Positions 23,098-31,882 of a stretch of 45,833 nt of DNA are shown in pieces. Under the pieces are notes generated by a model. The model saw only the letters and a program-made list of their open reading frames with translations, did no database searches and was not told the DNA's origin. Each line of letters begins with the position of its first letter. Positions within the stretch are counted from its first letter, which is position 1. The position numbers and the translations under genes are program-made. The DNA is from Candidatus Mediterraneibacter pullicola. GTDB lineage: Bacteria; Bacillota; Clostridia; Lachnospirales; Lachnospiraceae. The stretch covers positions 1 through 45,833 of the forward strand of contig DXAK01000002.1 of assembly GCA_019117065.1 (NCBI GenBank), in the 5' to 3' direction.

Positions 23098-24243
23098 TTA
23101 CATACATTCCATCAGGATATCATAGATCTCATCGCGGCTTAATTCCCGAGGGCCGCATTTGATCACGTTGCATGTATTCGCCACCTTCCTTAAGACCTCC
23201 GGCGTGATCTCCACTTTTGACTTCAGTTCTCCCATTTTTGTCGGAAGCCCACATGCTTTGATGAAATCCGCCAGCGCCTCAACACCTGCTTTAGCCGTCT
23301 CCGCTCCAAACACTTCCTTCGCCAGTCTAGTGAATTTTTCTTCCGCGTCTTTCACGATATGGCGGTAATAAGCGGGATGGAGGACGGCAAGTCCCTGCCC
23401 ATGGTTGCAGTCTGTGTATGCACCGAGCTGATGCTCCAGCTGGTGCGCCTGAAAATCCGTCACCCTTCCGACCTTCAGAATGCCGTTCTCTGCCATGGCA
23501 GAATCCCACATAAGATTTCCTCTTGCCTGCATATCGTCTACATTTCCCATCAACCGTTTCATATTTACGACCGTATTTTTCATGATCGCAAGAGCCACTT
23601 CATCGGATACATTGTCCTGATCCGAATTGCCAAAGTATGTCTCCATCGCATGACTCAGCGTGTCAAATGCCCCTGAAATAACCTGCATCTTCGGGACGGA
23701 CGCTGTATATGCTGGATCAAGGATGGCGAATCTCGGCGCTGCCGCCGCCATACCTGCCTTGATCACCTTCTCTTCATTAGTGATAACTGCTCCGCCATTC
23801 ATCTCAGCTCCTGTTCCGAAAGCCGTGACGATCGCCCCCATCGGAAGCGCGTCAGACGGGAACTGATGGTCTGTCATCTCCATCTCCCATAAGTCCTTAT
23901 CCGTCTTTGCCTGTGCCGCCACGATCTTACAGCAGTCGATCACAGAACCGCCGCCCACCGCAAGGATAAAGTCGATGTTCTCTTTCTTCGCAAGGTTTGC
24001 GCCCTCCTGTACCTTTGCATAGGTAGGGTTGGACATGATTTCGTTAAAATCTGTCACCTTTTTCCCGGCAGCCTCGAGAATCTGCTTCACCTCATCGTAG
24101 ATTCCATTCTTCTTCACTGATCCCCCGCCATAGGCGAGCATCACACGCTCCCCGTAACCTGAGACAGCCGCTGCAAGGTGCTCCTTTGCCGCTCCCTCTC
24201 CGAAATAAACTTTTGTAGCATACTCATAAACAAACTTCTGCAT
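23098..24243 (-). CDS. Iron-containing alcohol dehydrogenase, YqhD/BDH type
   Basis: 381 residues. Metal ligands fall at Asp194, His198, His267 and His281, the same numbers as in E. coli YqhD. GGGS at 97-100 binds NADP. Sequence is related to the dehydrogenase at 19824-20990 but clearly diverged (different linker and C-terminus), so this is an older paralogue or separate acquisition rather than a recent copy. GGGAGG precedes the ATG. Likely NADPH-dependent reduction of aldehydes or butanol formation. The upstream 305-base gap holds the terminator of tsf and AT-rich promoter-like DNA but no gene. Confidence 0.93.
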   Translation of the reverse strand: MQKFVYEYATKVYFGEGAAKEHLAAAVSGYGERVMLAYGGGSVKKNGIYDEVKQILEAAGKKVTDFNEIMSNPTYAKVQEGANLAKKENIDFILAVGGGSVIDCCKIVAAQAKTDKDLWEMEMTDHQFPSDALPMGAIVTAFGTGAEMNGGAVITNEEKVIKAGMAAAAPRFAILDPAYTASVPKMQVISGAFDTLSHAMETYFGNSDQDNVSDEVALAIMKNTVVNMKRLMGNVDDMQARGNLMWDSAMAENGILKVGRVTDFQAHQLEHQLGAYTDCNHGQGLAVLHPAYYRHIVKDAEEKFTRLAKEVFGAETAKAGVEALADFIKACGLPTKMGELKSKVEITPEVLRKVANTCNVIKCGPRELSRDEIYDILMECM

Positions 24244-24468
24244 GACTGATCCTCCCTTTCATTGCCTTTACCACACTTCATATGTCATAACACTGTACTT
24301 TTATAATATTTCTCTTGATGTAAAAATTATAGAACCGTCTTCAGATTTATTGAAGAAACAATAAGTTCCGCCGTTTATACCTTAAGGTTTTGTCTGTCTG
24401 CATAGCGCCTCTATCCACACAGGCGCTTAGCGCGATTCCGCTCTGCTACATCTCGCCGGTCCACGATA

Positions 24469-24527
24469 GATATATAAAAAGAGTCACAATCACGAGTAAA
24501 CTCGCATTGTGACTCTTTTTATATATC
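24469..24527 (-). terminator. Long perfect-stem terminator of the rpsB-tsf operon
   Basis: Two perfectly complementary 22-base arms (24469-24490 and 24506-24527) enclose a loop that itself folds as CGAG-TAAA-CTCG. The arms contain an A run on one side and a T run on the other, so it works in both directions. It lies 21 bases after tsf and also faces the dehydrogenase promoter. Confidence 0.9.
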
Positions 24528-24548
24528 TGCCGCGCTTGTGCTAAACGC

Positions 24549-25475
24549 TTAGTTTCCAGCCATCTGAGCAGCAACTTCTTCTGCAAAGTTCTCCTGCTTC
24601 TTCTCGATACCTTCGCCTGTCTCAAAACGGATAAATTTCTTAACTGTCATGTTAGCGCCGTTCTCTTTCGCTACTTTGTCAACATATTTGCCGACTGTAA
24701 GGTCGCTGTCCTGAACGTAAACTTGATCAAGCAGACAGATCTCTTTCATCTCTTTGTTGAGACGTCCGATGATCATCTTCTCAATGATGTTCTCCGGTTT
24801 TTCCGGATTCTCTTTCTTAGCCTGAGCAAGAAGGATCTCTTTCTCGTGATCCATGTATTCCTGAGATACCTCGTCGCGGGATACATATTTCGGAGACATA
24901 GCCGCAACCTGCATAGCTACGTTCTTAAGAGCTGCTTTGATGTTATCGTTTACAACATCTGTATCAGCCACTACGAGAACGCCGATGCGTCCGCCGCCAT
25001 GGATGTAAGATACAACACATCCGTTCTCAGCACTTACCTTCTCAAATCTTCTGATATTCAGGTTCTCACCAATAACAGCGATCTTCTCAATAAGAGCGTC
25101 CTTTACTGTCTTAGATGTATCTGCTGTCCAAGCCTCTGCCATGAACGCATCCAAGTCTGTAGCGTCGGACTCAACAACCTGATTTACAACATTCTCTACA
25201 AATCCCTGGAACTCCTCGTTCTTTGCAACAAAGTCTGTTTCAGAGTTCACCTCAACGATCGCTGCCACTTTGTCATCTTTGACAACTGTCTTGACGATAC
25301 CCTCTGCCGCAATTCTTCCAGCTTTCTTCTCAGCCTTTGCCTGTCCGTTCTTTCTCAAGAATTCAACAGCAGCGTCCATATCGCCGTTTGTCTCTGTAAG
25401 CGCTTTCTTGCAGTCCATCATGCCAGCGCCTGTCATTTCTCTTAATTCTTTTACCATTCCTGCTGTGATTGCCAT
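24549..25475 (-). CDS. tsf: Elongation factor Ts
   Basis: 308 residues from the ATG at 25475, which has GGAGG 8 bases upstream; an upstream in-frame Met lacks a site. It starts MAITAGMVKELREMTGAGMM with the TGAGMMDCKKAL motif, the UBA-like domain that contacts EF-Tu, followed by the two core subdomains (VNSETDFVAKNEEF). EF-Ts recycles GDP from EF-Tu during translation. Second gene after rpsB, separated by a hairpin. Confidence 0.98.
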   Translation of the reverse strand: MAITAGMVKELREMTGAGMMDCKKALTETNGDMDAAVEFLRKNGQAKAEKKAGRIAAEGIVKTVVKDDKVAAIVEVNSETDFVAKNEEFQGFVENVVNQVVESDATDLDAFMAEAWTADTSKTVKDALIEKIAVIGENLNIRRFEKVSAENGCVVSYIHGGGRIGVLVVADTDVVNDNIKAALKNVAMQVAAMSPKYVSRDEVSQEYMDHEKEILLAQAKKENPEKPENIIEKMIIGRLNKEMKEICLLDQVYVQDSDLTVGKYVDKVAKENGANMTVKKFIRFETGEGIEKKQENFAEEVAAQMAGN

Positions 25476-25524
25476 GATAAATTCCTCCATTAAAATAAAT
25501 ATTGATAGTTTCTTATAATGAAGC

Positions 25525-25559
25525 AAAAGCCCCAGCCTGACAGTCAGGCTGAAGCTTTT
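25525..25559 (-). terminator. Hairpin between rpsB and tsf
   Basis: AAAAGC (25525-25530) and GCTTTT (25554-25559) plus AGCCTGA/TCAGGCT (25534-25550) form an interrupted stem ending in TTTTGC on the minus strand. Probably an attenuator or processing site that lowers tsf relative to rpsB. Confidence 0.55.
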
Positions 25560-25566
25560 CTATTCC

Positions 25567-26331
25567 TTACTCCTCAACAGCCTCTTCAACTTCTGCTGCC
25601 TCTGCCTCGTCAGCAGCATCCTCGTAATAATACTCTTCCTCAACTGTTGCGCCCTGATTTGCCTCGATCACAGCGTCTGCCATCTTAGAAACGATCAGTT
25701 TTACCGCACGGATCGCGTCGTCATTACCCGGGATCACGTAATCAAGCTCTTCCGGATCGCAGTTTGTATCACAGATACCGATCAGCGGGATTCCAAGTGT
25801 GTGAGCTTCCTGAACGCAGATTCTTTCTTTCTTCGGGTCAACAATGAAAATCGCATCCGGCAGCCTCTTCATGTCTTTGATTCCGCCGAGGTTCTTCTCA
25901 AGCTTTGCCCACTCTTTCTTAAGGGCGATAACTTCCTTCTTCGGAAGCACATCGAATGTCCCGTCCTCTGACATTGCCTCAATCTCTTTGAGACGTTTCA
26001 CACGACCCTGAATGGTCTTGAAATTTGTGAGCATACCACCTAACCATCTCTCGTTTACATAAAACATACCGCAGCGCTCTGCCTCTGTTCTGATTGCATC
26101 CTGAGCCTGCTTCTTTGTTCCTACGAAAAGGATCGTACCGCCATCAGCAGCGATGTCAGAAACGGCGTTGTATGCGTCATCCACCATTCCTACAGACTTC
26201 TGCAGGTCAATGATGTAGATACCGTTTCTCTCTGTGTAGATGTATGGAGCCATCTTCGGGTTCCATCTTCTTGTCTGGTGTCCAAAATGAACACCTGCTT
26301 CTAAAAGCTGTTTCATTGAAATAACACTCAT
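25567..26331 (-). CDS. rpsB: 30S ribosomal protein S2
   Basis: 254 residues from the ATG at 26331, preceded by GAGGAAAG. It starts [20 protein letters not shown], the usual S2 N-terminus, and has [12 protein letters not shown] and [12 protein letters not shown]. The acidic Glu/Ala-rich tail is common in clostridial S2. S2 joins the small subunit late and its mRNA leader is often autoregulated; here the leader is about 115 bases. Confidence 0.98.
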   Translation of the reverse strand: MSVISMKQLLEAGVHFGHQTRRWNPKMAPYIYTERNGIYIIDLQKSVGMVDDAYNAVSDIAADGGTILFVGTKKQAQDAIRTEAERCGMFYVNERWLGGMLTNFKTIQGRVKRLKEIEAMSEDGTFDVLPKKEVIALKKEWAKLEKNLGGIKDMKRLPDAIFIVDPKKERICVQEAHTLGIPLIGICDTNCDPEELDYVIPGNDDAIRAVKLIVSKMADAVIEANQGATVEEEYYYEDAADEAEAAEVEEAVEE

Positions 26332-26451
26332 GTTTCTTTCCTCCATGGTTTTGTACTTCCGCATGCTTTATTCCCCTCTGAGACCGTCCGGAATATCCGT
26401 CTTAGGCACCGTCAGAATGATCCACATGCGTGATTTTTTTGCAACGTTTGT

Positions 26452-26480
26452 AGTATAGCACAGAAAATGCTAGTTTGCAA
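26452..26480 (-). promoter_or_regulatory. rpsB: Promoter of rpsB-tsf
   Basis: Read leftward: TTGCAA (26480-26475), 17-base spacer, TATACT (26457-26452) with an upstream TGC making an extended -10. The transcript would begin near 26445, leaving about 115 bases of leader before rpsB, a possible S2 feedback site. Confidence 0.75.
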
Positions 26481-26504
26481 GGAATTTCTATGAATGCTCG
26501 CTCG

Positions 26505-26533
26505 TATAAAAAGAAGACGCGCCTGCGTCTTCT
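26505..26533 (-). terminator. Terminator of the sialic-acid operon
   Basis: On the minus strand AGAAGACGC-AGGC-GCGTCTTCT is followed by TTTTTATA. A perfect 9-bp stem just past the RpiR stop; it separates the sialic-acid operon from rpsB. Confidence 0.9.
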
Positions 26534-26552
26534 CCATTGTGATATGTCATCT

Positions 26553-27407
26553 CTAATACAGTTTTTCAACTACTGCTTTTGATGTTTTCTTTAAATTCTC
26601 TTCCGACTCATCGTGGTATTTGTGGAAATACTCTTGAAACAGAAGGTCTACCACATAGAGCTGGCTCATCTTCACCCCCAGTGACCCGCCGTCCAAGGGC
26701 GCCTCATCCGCTCCACATAGAAGAATCTCATCAGCATATACTGCCAGCGGCGATTTTCGAAAACGGGTAATCGCCACAATCCCAGCACCCGCCTCTTTTG
26801 CGATCTCTGCCACATAAACGGTATCTTTCGTTGCCCCTGAATATGAAAGGATAATCATCACATCCTTTTCCGTCATCATCGCGGCTGACATAGCCTGCAT
26901 ATGAGAATCTTCAATACACGAGGTCTTACCTGTAATCCTCAAGAATTTATTGTTCGCCTCCCTTGCCGTGAGAAGACTGTGCCCAATTCCAAAGAAAGAA
27001 ACCATTTCCGCATCATGTATCATCTCTACAACTTTCTCAATCTGGCTTGGAACAACAAGCTGTCTCGTAGCATTCAACGCATTGATATGATTGGCGAGCA
27101 CCTTGTCCGCCAAGAGGGAAGAACCATTCACCGCTCCCACATTCTGATCAGGAGCACTCTGAGCCCCTCTCTTCGACAAGCAGAAGGAAAGATTCATCTT
27201 AAATTCCTGATATCCTTTCGCCTTCATGGTCCGGCAAAATCGGTATACGCTTGCCTCTGCAACTCCACATTCGTCTGCTACGTCCGTAATGGACATAAAA
27301 AGCACCTTCTCCGGAGAAGATATAACAAAATCTGCAACTTTCTTCTCCGCCTTTGTAAACTGGCTGTATGAAGTCTTAATATTGAACAGAATATTATTCT
27401 CCCTCAT
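26553..27407 (-). CDS. MurR/RpiR-family regulator of the sialic-acid operon
   Basis: 284 residues. The N-terminal RpiR helix-turn-helix (about 15-75) includes MSITDVADECGVAEASVYRF. A SIS sugar-phosphate domain spans about 120-250 (FFGIGHSLLTA, then LSYSGATKDTVYVAE). Regulators of this type repress sialic-acid genes and respond to N-acetylmannosamine-6-phosphate or glucosamine-6-phosphate in related bacteria. It is the last gene of the nan operon, 38 bases after nanK, so it is likely autoregulated. The symbol nanR would fit but the ligand is not proven. Confidence 0.9.
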   Translation of the reverse strand: MRENNILFNIKTSYSQFTKAEKKVADFVISSPEKVLFMSITDVADECGVAEASVYRFCRTMKAKGYQEFKMNLSFCLSKRGAQSAPDQNVGAVNGSSLLADKVLANHINALNATRQLVVPSQIEKVVEMIHDAEMVSFFGIGHSLLTAREANNKFLRITGKTSCIEDSHMQAMSAAMMTEKDVMIILSYSGATKDTVYVAEIAKEAGAGIVAITRFRKSPLAVYADEILLCGADEAPLDGGSLGVKMSQLYVVDLLFQEYFHKYHDESEENLKKTSKAVVEKLY

Positions 27408-27445
27408 AGTATCCCCCTGTGTTTTTCACTTCTATACGGACCACA

Positions 27446-28339
27446 TCAAAAGGATCCGTTCTCAATCAGATGGGCCGCGGCGCCATACATTCCGGCACAG
27501 TTGCCGAGCAGAGCTCTTTTGACAGTCGTTTTACGGTAACTCTCCATTAGGTGTATGTCCAGCAGATCCCGGATCTTTTTAAGGACATACTCCTGTTCCA
27601 TAACTCCTCCGCCAAGAATAATGCAGGAAGGGTTCATCACATGAATAAGTGATGTCAGGCCATAGACAATCTCTCTGATCCACTCCTCTACTATCTGTCT
27701 GACATGGCTGCGTTCCAGTTCTCTAAAAATAACTCTTCCATTCGTCAGTCTGCTGTCATATTCCTGCGCTCTTTTTACAAGCGCCGTGACTGAGGCATAC
27801 CGTTCATAACATCCGCTAAAAATATCGCTTTGAGGATCCCTATCTTCTGGATGCACCACAACTGCTCCTGCCTCTCCGGCAGAAAAACTGCTGCCTTCAT
27901 AAAGCTTTCCGTTTATAAACACTGCTCCTCCAACTCCAGTCCCATATGTCAGGCAGATAAAGTCTTTCTCACCCCGTCCCGCTCCATAGCGCGCCTCTCC
28001 TAACGCCGCTGCATTCACGTCGTTGATTACGGCCGCCAGCTTACCAAATCTGTCTTCTATTATACTCTTAATTTCCATGCCTGTATACCCCGGAATATTG
28101 TCATTTGCATAGATAATCCGCCCTTTAACAGAATCCACCTGCCCTGCTGTGCTGATCCCTATTCCGGTAAACTCATGCTTCTTTTCATATTCTTTTATAA
28201 TCGTTTTAACCATGGAGACTACATGGGGGCCTCCTTTTTGCGCCTCCGTGGGATATTCCCTAACATCCTCCAGTGTCCCGTCACAATAGACTCCTGATTT
28301 AACTGCTGTTCCGCCAACGTCCAGCGACATTATCCTCAT
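27446..28339 (-). CDS. nanK: ROK-family N-acetylmannosamine kinase
   Basis: 297 residues from the ATG at 28339 with AAGGAGGG upstream; the longer open frame overlaps nanE in another frame and is not real. The ATP site is DVGGT (7-11), the catalytic Asp is D107 in NDVNAAALGEA, and GTGVGGA is at 133-139. The zinc motif of classical ROK kinases (CxCGxxGCxE) is absent and reads FSGCYERYAS instead, as in some Firmicute NanK enzymes. It makes N-acetylmannosamine-6-phosphate. Assigned from family plus its place right after nanE. Confidence 0.9.
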   Translation of the reverse strand: MRIMSLDVGGTAVKSGVYCDGTLEDVREYPTEAQKGGPHVVSMVKTIIKEYEKKHEFTGIGISTAGQVDSVKGRIIYANDNIPGYTGMEIKSIIEDRFGKLAAVINDVNAAALGEARYGAGRGEKDFICLTYGTGVGGAVFINGKLYEGSSFSAGEAGAVVVHPEDRDPQSDIFSGCYERYASVTALVKRAQEYDSRLTNGRVIFRELERSHVRQIVEEWIREIVYGLTSLIHVMNPSCIILGGGVMEQEYVLKKIRDLLDIHLMESYRKTTVKRALLGNCAGMYGAAAHLIENGSF

Positions 28340-28359
28340 GTGGTGTCCCTCCTTCTTGC

Positions 28360-29073
28360 TCAGGACTGTTCCCTGCTTTCCACAGCCGCCATAAATCTCT
28401 GCGCGATTTCCAACGGTCTTGTGATCGCGCCGCCAACGACGACCGCATATGCTCCGGCATCCAGCATTTCTACAGCCTGTCCCGGATAATGCACTTTTCC
28501 CTCTCCGATCACGGGAATGTCCACAGTCTGTGACAGCGTTCTGACCAGTTCCAAATCCGGCCCATCCTGCTGTCTGGAATATGATGTGTACCCACTTAGC
28601 GTTGTACCCACAAAGTCCACGCCCGCCTTCCAAGCATTCACTCCTTCTTCATAAGTAGAAATATCTGCCATAAGCAGGATGTCTCCATAGCTGCGCCGGA
28701 TCTCTGTGATCCATTCTCCCGCCGTCAGACCGTCTCCTCTTTTTCTGAGCGTACAGTCCGTGGCAATAATATCCGCCTCCGCCTCCACAAGTTCATCCAC
28801 TTCTTTCATAGTGGGAGTTATATAAGGCTCATATCCTTCATATACCTGCTTGATCAGCCCGATCACCGGAAGCCCGGTCTCTGCTTTAATCTCCCTGACA
28901 TCCCTCACACTGTTCGTTCGTATGCATTTTGCTCCGGCGCGTTTGGCCGCTCTTGCCATCAGATACATGATAGATTTTTCTTCTACGTACAGCGGCTCTC
29001 CCGGAAGCGCCTGGCAGGAGATGATCAGCCCTCCCTTGATCGAGTCCAGTATTTCTTTTTTTGTGTATTTCAT
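28360..29073 (-). CDS. nanE: N-acetylmannosamine-6-phosphate 2-epimerase
   Basis: 237 residues from the ATG at 29073 after GGCGGG. A TIM-barrel: GGLIISCQALPGEPLY near the start, GLIKQVYEGY, DCTLRKR, SGYTSYS and VIGEGKVHYPGQA, all standard for NanE. It converts N-acetylmannosamine-6-phosphate to N-acetylglucosamine-6-phosphate, which then enters amino-sugar catabolism; nagA and nagB are not in the window. It starts 1 base after the nanA stop and is followed by nanK 20 bases on. Confidence 0.95.
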   Translation of the reverse strand: MKYTKKEILDSIKGGLIISCQALPGEPLYVEEKSIMYLMARAAKRAGAKCIRTNSVRDVREIKAETGLPVIGLIKQVYEGYEPYITPTMKEVDELVEAEADIIATDCTLRKRGDGLTAGEWITEIRRSYGDILLMADISTYEEGVNAWKAGVDFVGTTLSGYTSYSRQQDGPDLELVRTLSQTVDIPVIGEGKVHYPGQAVEMLDAGAYAVVVGGAITRPLEIAQRFMAAVESREQS

Positions 29074-29074
29074 C

Positions 29075-30001
29075 TTATCCCGCCTTTTCGCAATATTTTT
29101 TAACCGCAGCGCTGATCTCTTCGGCACATGCCGCCGCAATCTTATAATCTTCTGCCTCCAGTCCCGGCAGGGGGCTTCGGACTGTGCCGATGTCAATTCC
29201 GCGTCCTTTAAGTATCTCTTTTAAGACCGCGTAAAGATTTGCCTTTGCAGAACACATATGATAAATAATGCGGCAACAGTCATTCTGGATAACTCTTGCC
29301 TTTTCTATCTCTCCCTTTCCGAACAGTTCATAAATCCTCATATACAACTCCGGCATAACAGCATATGTGCCGCCAATACCACCTGACGCCCCTGCGGCCA
29401 GTCCTGAGAGAAGCTGTTCATCCGGTCCGTTGAACACAATCATATTCTCCCCGCCCTCATCAAGAAACATCTGTATATCCTGAACTGGCATAGAAGAATT
29501 CTTTACGCCAATCACTCTTGGATTCTTCCTCATCTCCTTAAGCAGCGCTGTATCCAGCGCCACGCCTGCAAGCTGAGGTATATTATAGATAATGAAATCT
29601 GTATCCGGCGCCGCTGAAGAGATATCATTCCAATACTTCGCGATAGCGAAAGGCGGAAGATGGAAATAGATCGGCGGTATAGCTGCGATGGCATCCACCC
29701 CCTGTTCTTGCGCATGGCGCGCCAGTTCCATACTGTCCTGCGTATTGTTGCATGCTACATGGGCAATGATCGTAAGCCTGCCTCTGACAGCCTCCATCAC
29801 GCACTCAAGCACCATCTTGCGCTCATCCACGCTCTGATAGATACATTCTCCCGAAGAGCCGCCGACATAAAGACCTTTTACCCCTTTACCAGCCAGATGG
29901 GAAGCCAAAGCCTTTACCCTGTCCGGGCTTATCCGTCCATTGTCGTCATAACACGCGTAAAACGCAGGGATGATTCCTCTGTATTTGTCAAGCCTATTCA
30001 T
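29075..30001 (-). CDS. nanA: N-acetylneuraminate lyase
   Basis: 308 residues from the ATG at 30001 (a TTG two codons upstream is possible). DapA/NanA TIM-barrel with GGSSGE (47-52), Tyr139 in YNIP and the Schiff-base Lys167 in VIGVKNSS. Cleaves sialic acid to pyruvate and N-acetylmannosamine. Context in an operon with nanE, nanK and an ABC importer makes the lyase call firm, as opposed to dihydrodipicolinate synthase. Confidence 0.95.
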   Translation of the reverse strand: MNRLDKYRGIIPAFYACYDDNGRISPDRVKALASHLAGKGVKGLYVGGSSGECIYQSVDERKMVLECVMEAVRGRLTIIAHVACNNTQDSMELARHAQEQGVDAIAAIPPIYFHLPPFAIAKYWNDISSAAPDTDFIIYNIPQLAGVALDTALLKEMRKNPRVIGVKNSSMPVQDIQMFLDEGGENMIVFNGPDEQLLSGLAAGASGGIGGTYAVMPELYMRIYELFGKGEIEKARVIQNDCCRIIYHMCSAKANLYAVLKEILKGRGIDIGTVRSPLPGLEAEDYKIAAACAEEISAAVKKYCEKAG

Positions 30002-30026
30002 ATACAATCACATCCTTCCCAAATAA

Positions 30027-30854
30027 TCAGCCTTTTACCGCGCCCATTGTAATGCCCTTTGTAAAATATTTCTGGAACATAAGGAAGATCGTAATGATCG
30101 GCACAGCAGCAAGCGCAGCTCCTGCCATGATCAGTCCGAAATCCGTTGACATTTCTGCCTGAAGTTTTGCGATACCAAGCGAGATTGTCAATTTTGTACG
30201 GGAATTAAGCATGATCAGCTGCAGAAAATAATCATTCCAGCAGTTGATGAATGTAAAAATGGCGAGAGCTCCAATGCCCGGTTTTATAATGGGCAGAACG
30301 ATCTCTGTGAACATCCTTACCTCACCCGCTCCGTCAATCCTTGCAGCCTCAAGAAGTTCTCCCGGTATATTTTCCGAAAACTGCTTCATAAGAAATACAC
30401 CAAATGGCCATCCTACAGTCGGCAAAATCACTGCCCACATGCTGTCGTGAAGATTTAGGAAGGACATCTCACGAAGCAAGGGGATGAGGATAACTTGTTT
30501 TGGCAGCGCCATGGCACAGATAAAGATACTAAAAAGCAGCGCCCTTCCGGCAAACCGTTTCTTTGCAAGAGCATATCCCGCCATAGAAGCTGTAACACAT
30601 GTCAAAGCCATGGCCAGAACAGCCATCGCGACACTATTAAACAGCCACAAAAGAGCAGGGTTATCAAACAGCCTCTGGTAATTATCTAGTGTGGGCGACA
30701 AAGGAAACCACTGCGGTACCGCGTCATTGATGACTGCCGCCGTCTTCACGGAGCCCGTTAATATCCAATATAGTGGAAATATAAAGAAGAAAGCAAGGGC
30801 GGCGAGCACAATAGCCGCTATGACTTTATATGGTGTAGCTTTTATCCTTTTCAT
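30027..30854 (-). CDS. Sugar ABC importer permease (MalG/CUT1 type)
   Basis: 275 residues with six predicted membrane helices and the EAA loop EAARIDGAGEVRMFTEIVLP, which contacts the ATPase. GGGGGATAGGA precedes the ATG. It pairs with the permease at 30867-31757 and the binding protein at 31883-33223. Probable substrate is sialic acid, from operon context. No ATPase gene is in the operon, so a shared MsmK-type ATPase is expected. Confidence 0.9.
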   Translation of the reverse strand: MKRIKATPYKVIAAIVLAALAFFFIFPLYWILTGSVKTAAVINDAVPQWFPLSPTLDNYQRLFDNPALLWLFNSVAMAVLAMALTCVTASMAGYALAKKRFAGRALLFSIFICAMALPKQVILIPLLREMSFLNLHDSMWAVILPTVGWPFGVFLMKQFSENIPGELLEAARIDGAGEVRMFTEIVLPIIKPGIGALAIFTFINCWNDYFLQLIMLNSRTKLTISLGIAKLQAEMSTDFGLIMAGAALAAVPIITIFLMFQKYFTKGITMGAVKG

Positions 30855-30866
30855 TCCTATCCCCCC

Positions 30867-31757
30867 CTAATCATTCTTTTTTCCGGCTACCTTAAACTGC
30901 AGAGCCGAGAATACAGCAATGATGATCGCAAGGATAACTCCCATTGCATTTCCATATCCATATCTATATAGCTTGAACGCCTGATAATAGATATAATACA
31001 TAATCGTCTCCGTAGAGTGATTCGGCCCTCCCGATGTCAGCAGCTGGATCAGCGCGTAACACTGGAAGCTGTTGATTGTCGTAATGACAAGAATATACAA
31101 TGTAGTGGGCATGATCTGAGGCCATTTGATCTTCCAGAACACTTGTCTTGAGGTAGCGCCGTCTACTTGCGCCGCCTCGATCAGAGAATCATCTACATTT
31201 CCAAGGGCTGACACATACAACACAATAGGCTGTCCTACAGATGTGGTGAACAAGATCAGTATAATACACCAAATCGCTGTTCTAGAATCTCCCAGCCAGC
31301 TTATATCTGAATCCAGCACATAGTTAAAAAGTCCTGTGTATTTATTGAACATCCATTTCCAGACAACCGTTACGGCAACGGTTCCTGTTACAACCGGAAG
31401 ATAAAAAATGCAGCGGAAAAAGGAGCACAATGCCCCGTTCATCTTATAGATCACTGAACTTACCCACAAAGAAAAAGCAGTGACTGTCGGCACTGCCACG
31501 ACCACGATCAGGACAGTGTTGGCAAGCGCCTTAATAAATATGTCGTCTTGAAACATTTCTTTGTAATTGTCAAAGCCGACAAATGCGAACTCTGTCATGG
31601 AATAGTCAAAAAAGCTCGTAACCAGACACATAACCATCGGTACGATAACAAATCCCACAAAAAACACCAGCGCCGGGGCCAGAAACAGATATGCTGAGAT
31701 CGTTTCCCTCCTGATTAGGGTTTTCTGCATAGCGGACGGATTTATTCGCTTATTCAC
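30867..31757 (-). CDS. Sugar ABC importer permease (UgpA/MalF type)
   Basis: 296 residues from a GTG at 31757 with GGGAGGG upstream. Six predicted helices; EAA loop EAAQVDGATSRQVFWKIKWP. The first periplasmic-side segment DYSMTEFAFVGFDNYKEMF is typical of CUT1 permeases. Located after a terminator-like hairpin that follows the binding-protein gene. Confidence 0.9.
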   Translation of the reverse strand: MNKRINPSAMQKTLIRRETISAYLFLAPALVFFVGFVIVPMVMCLVTSFFDYSMTEFAFVGFDNYKEMFQDDIFIKALANTVLIVVVAVPTVTAFSLWVSSVIYKMNGALCSFFRCIFYLPVVTGTVAVTVVWKWMFNKYTGLFNYVLDSDISWLGDSRTAIWCIILILFTTSVGQPIVLYVSALGNVDDSLIEAAQVDGATSRQVFWKIKWPQIMPTTLYILVITTINSFQCYALIQLLTSGGPNHSTETIMYYIYYQAFKLYRYGYGNAMGVILAIIIAVFSALQFKVAGKKND

Positions 31758-31795
31758 TTAAACGTCCCTCCCATTTATCCAATTTAATTGTTTGT

Positions 31796-31839
31796 AAAAA
31801 ACGGAAGCACACCTTCTTTTATATGACGGTGTGCTTCCG
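31796..31839 (-). terminator. Attenuator between binding-protein and permease genes
   Basis: On the minus strand CGGAAGCACACC (31839-31828) pairs perfectly with GGTGTGCTTCCG (31813-31802), followed by TTTTTT (31801-31796). It lies between the binding-protein stop and the permease start, so most transcripts probably end here and binding protein is made in excess. Confidence 0.85.
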
Positions 31840-31882
31840 CCTGTAATTCAGCCTGCAATAAACAGGTTTTACTCAAATCTTC

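Noticed and set aside
24723-25445. Open frame of 240 residues on the plus strand over tsf
   Set aside because: Antisense shadow of EF-Ts.
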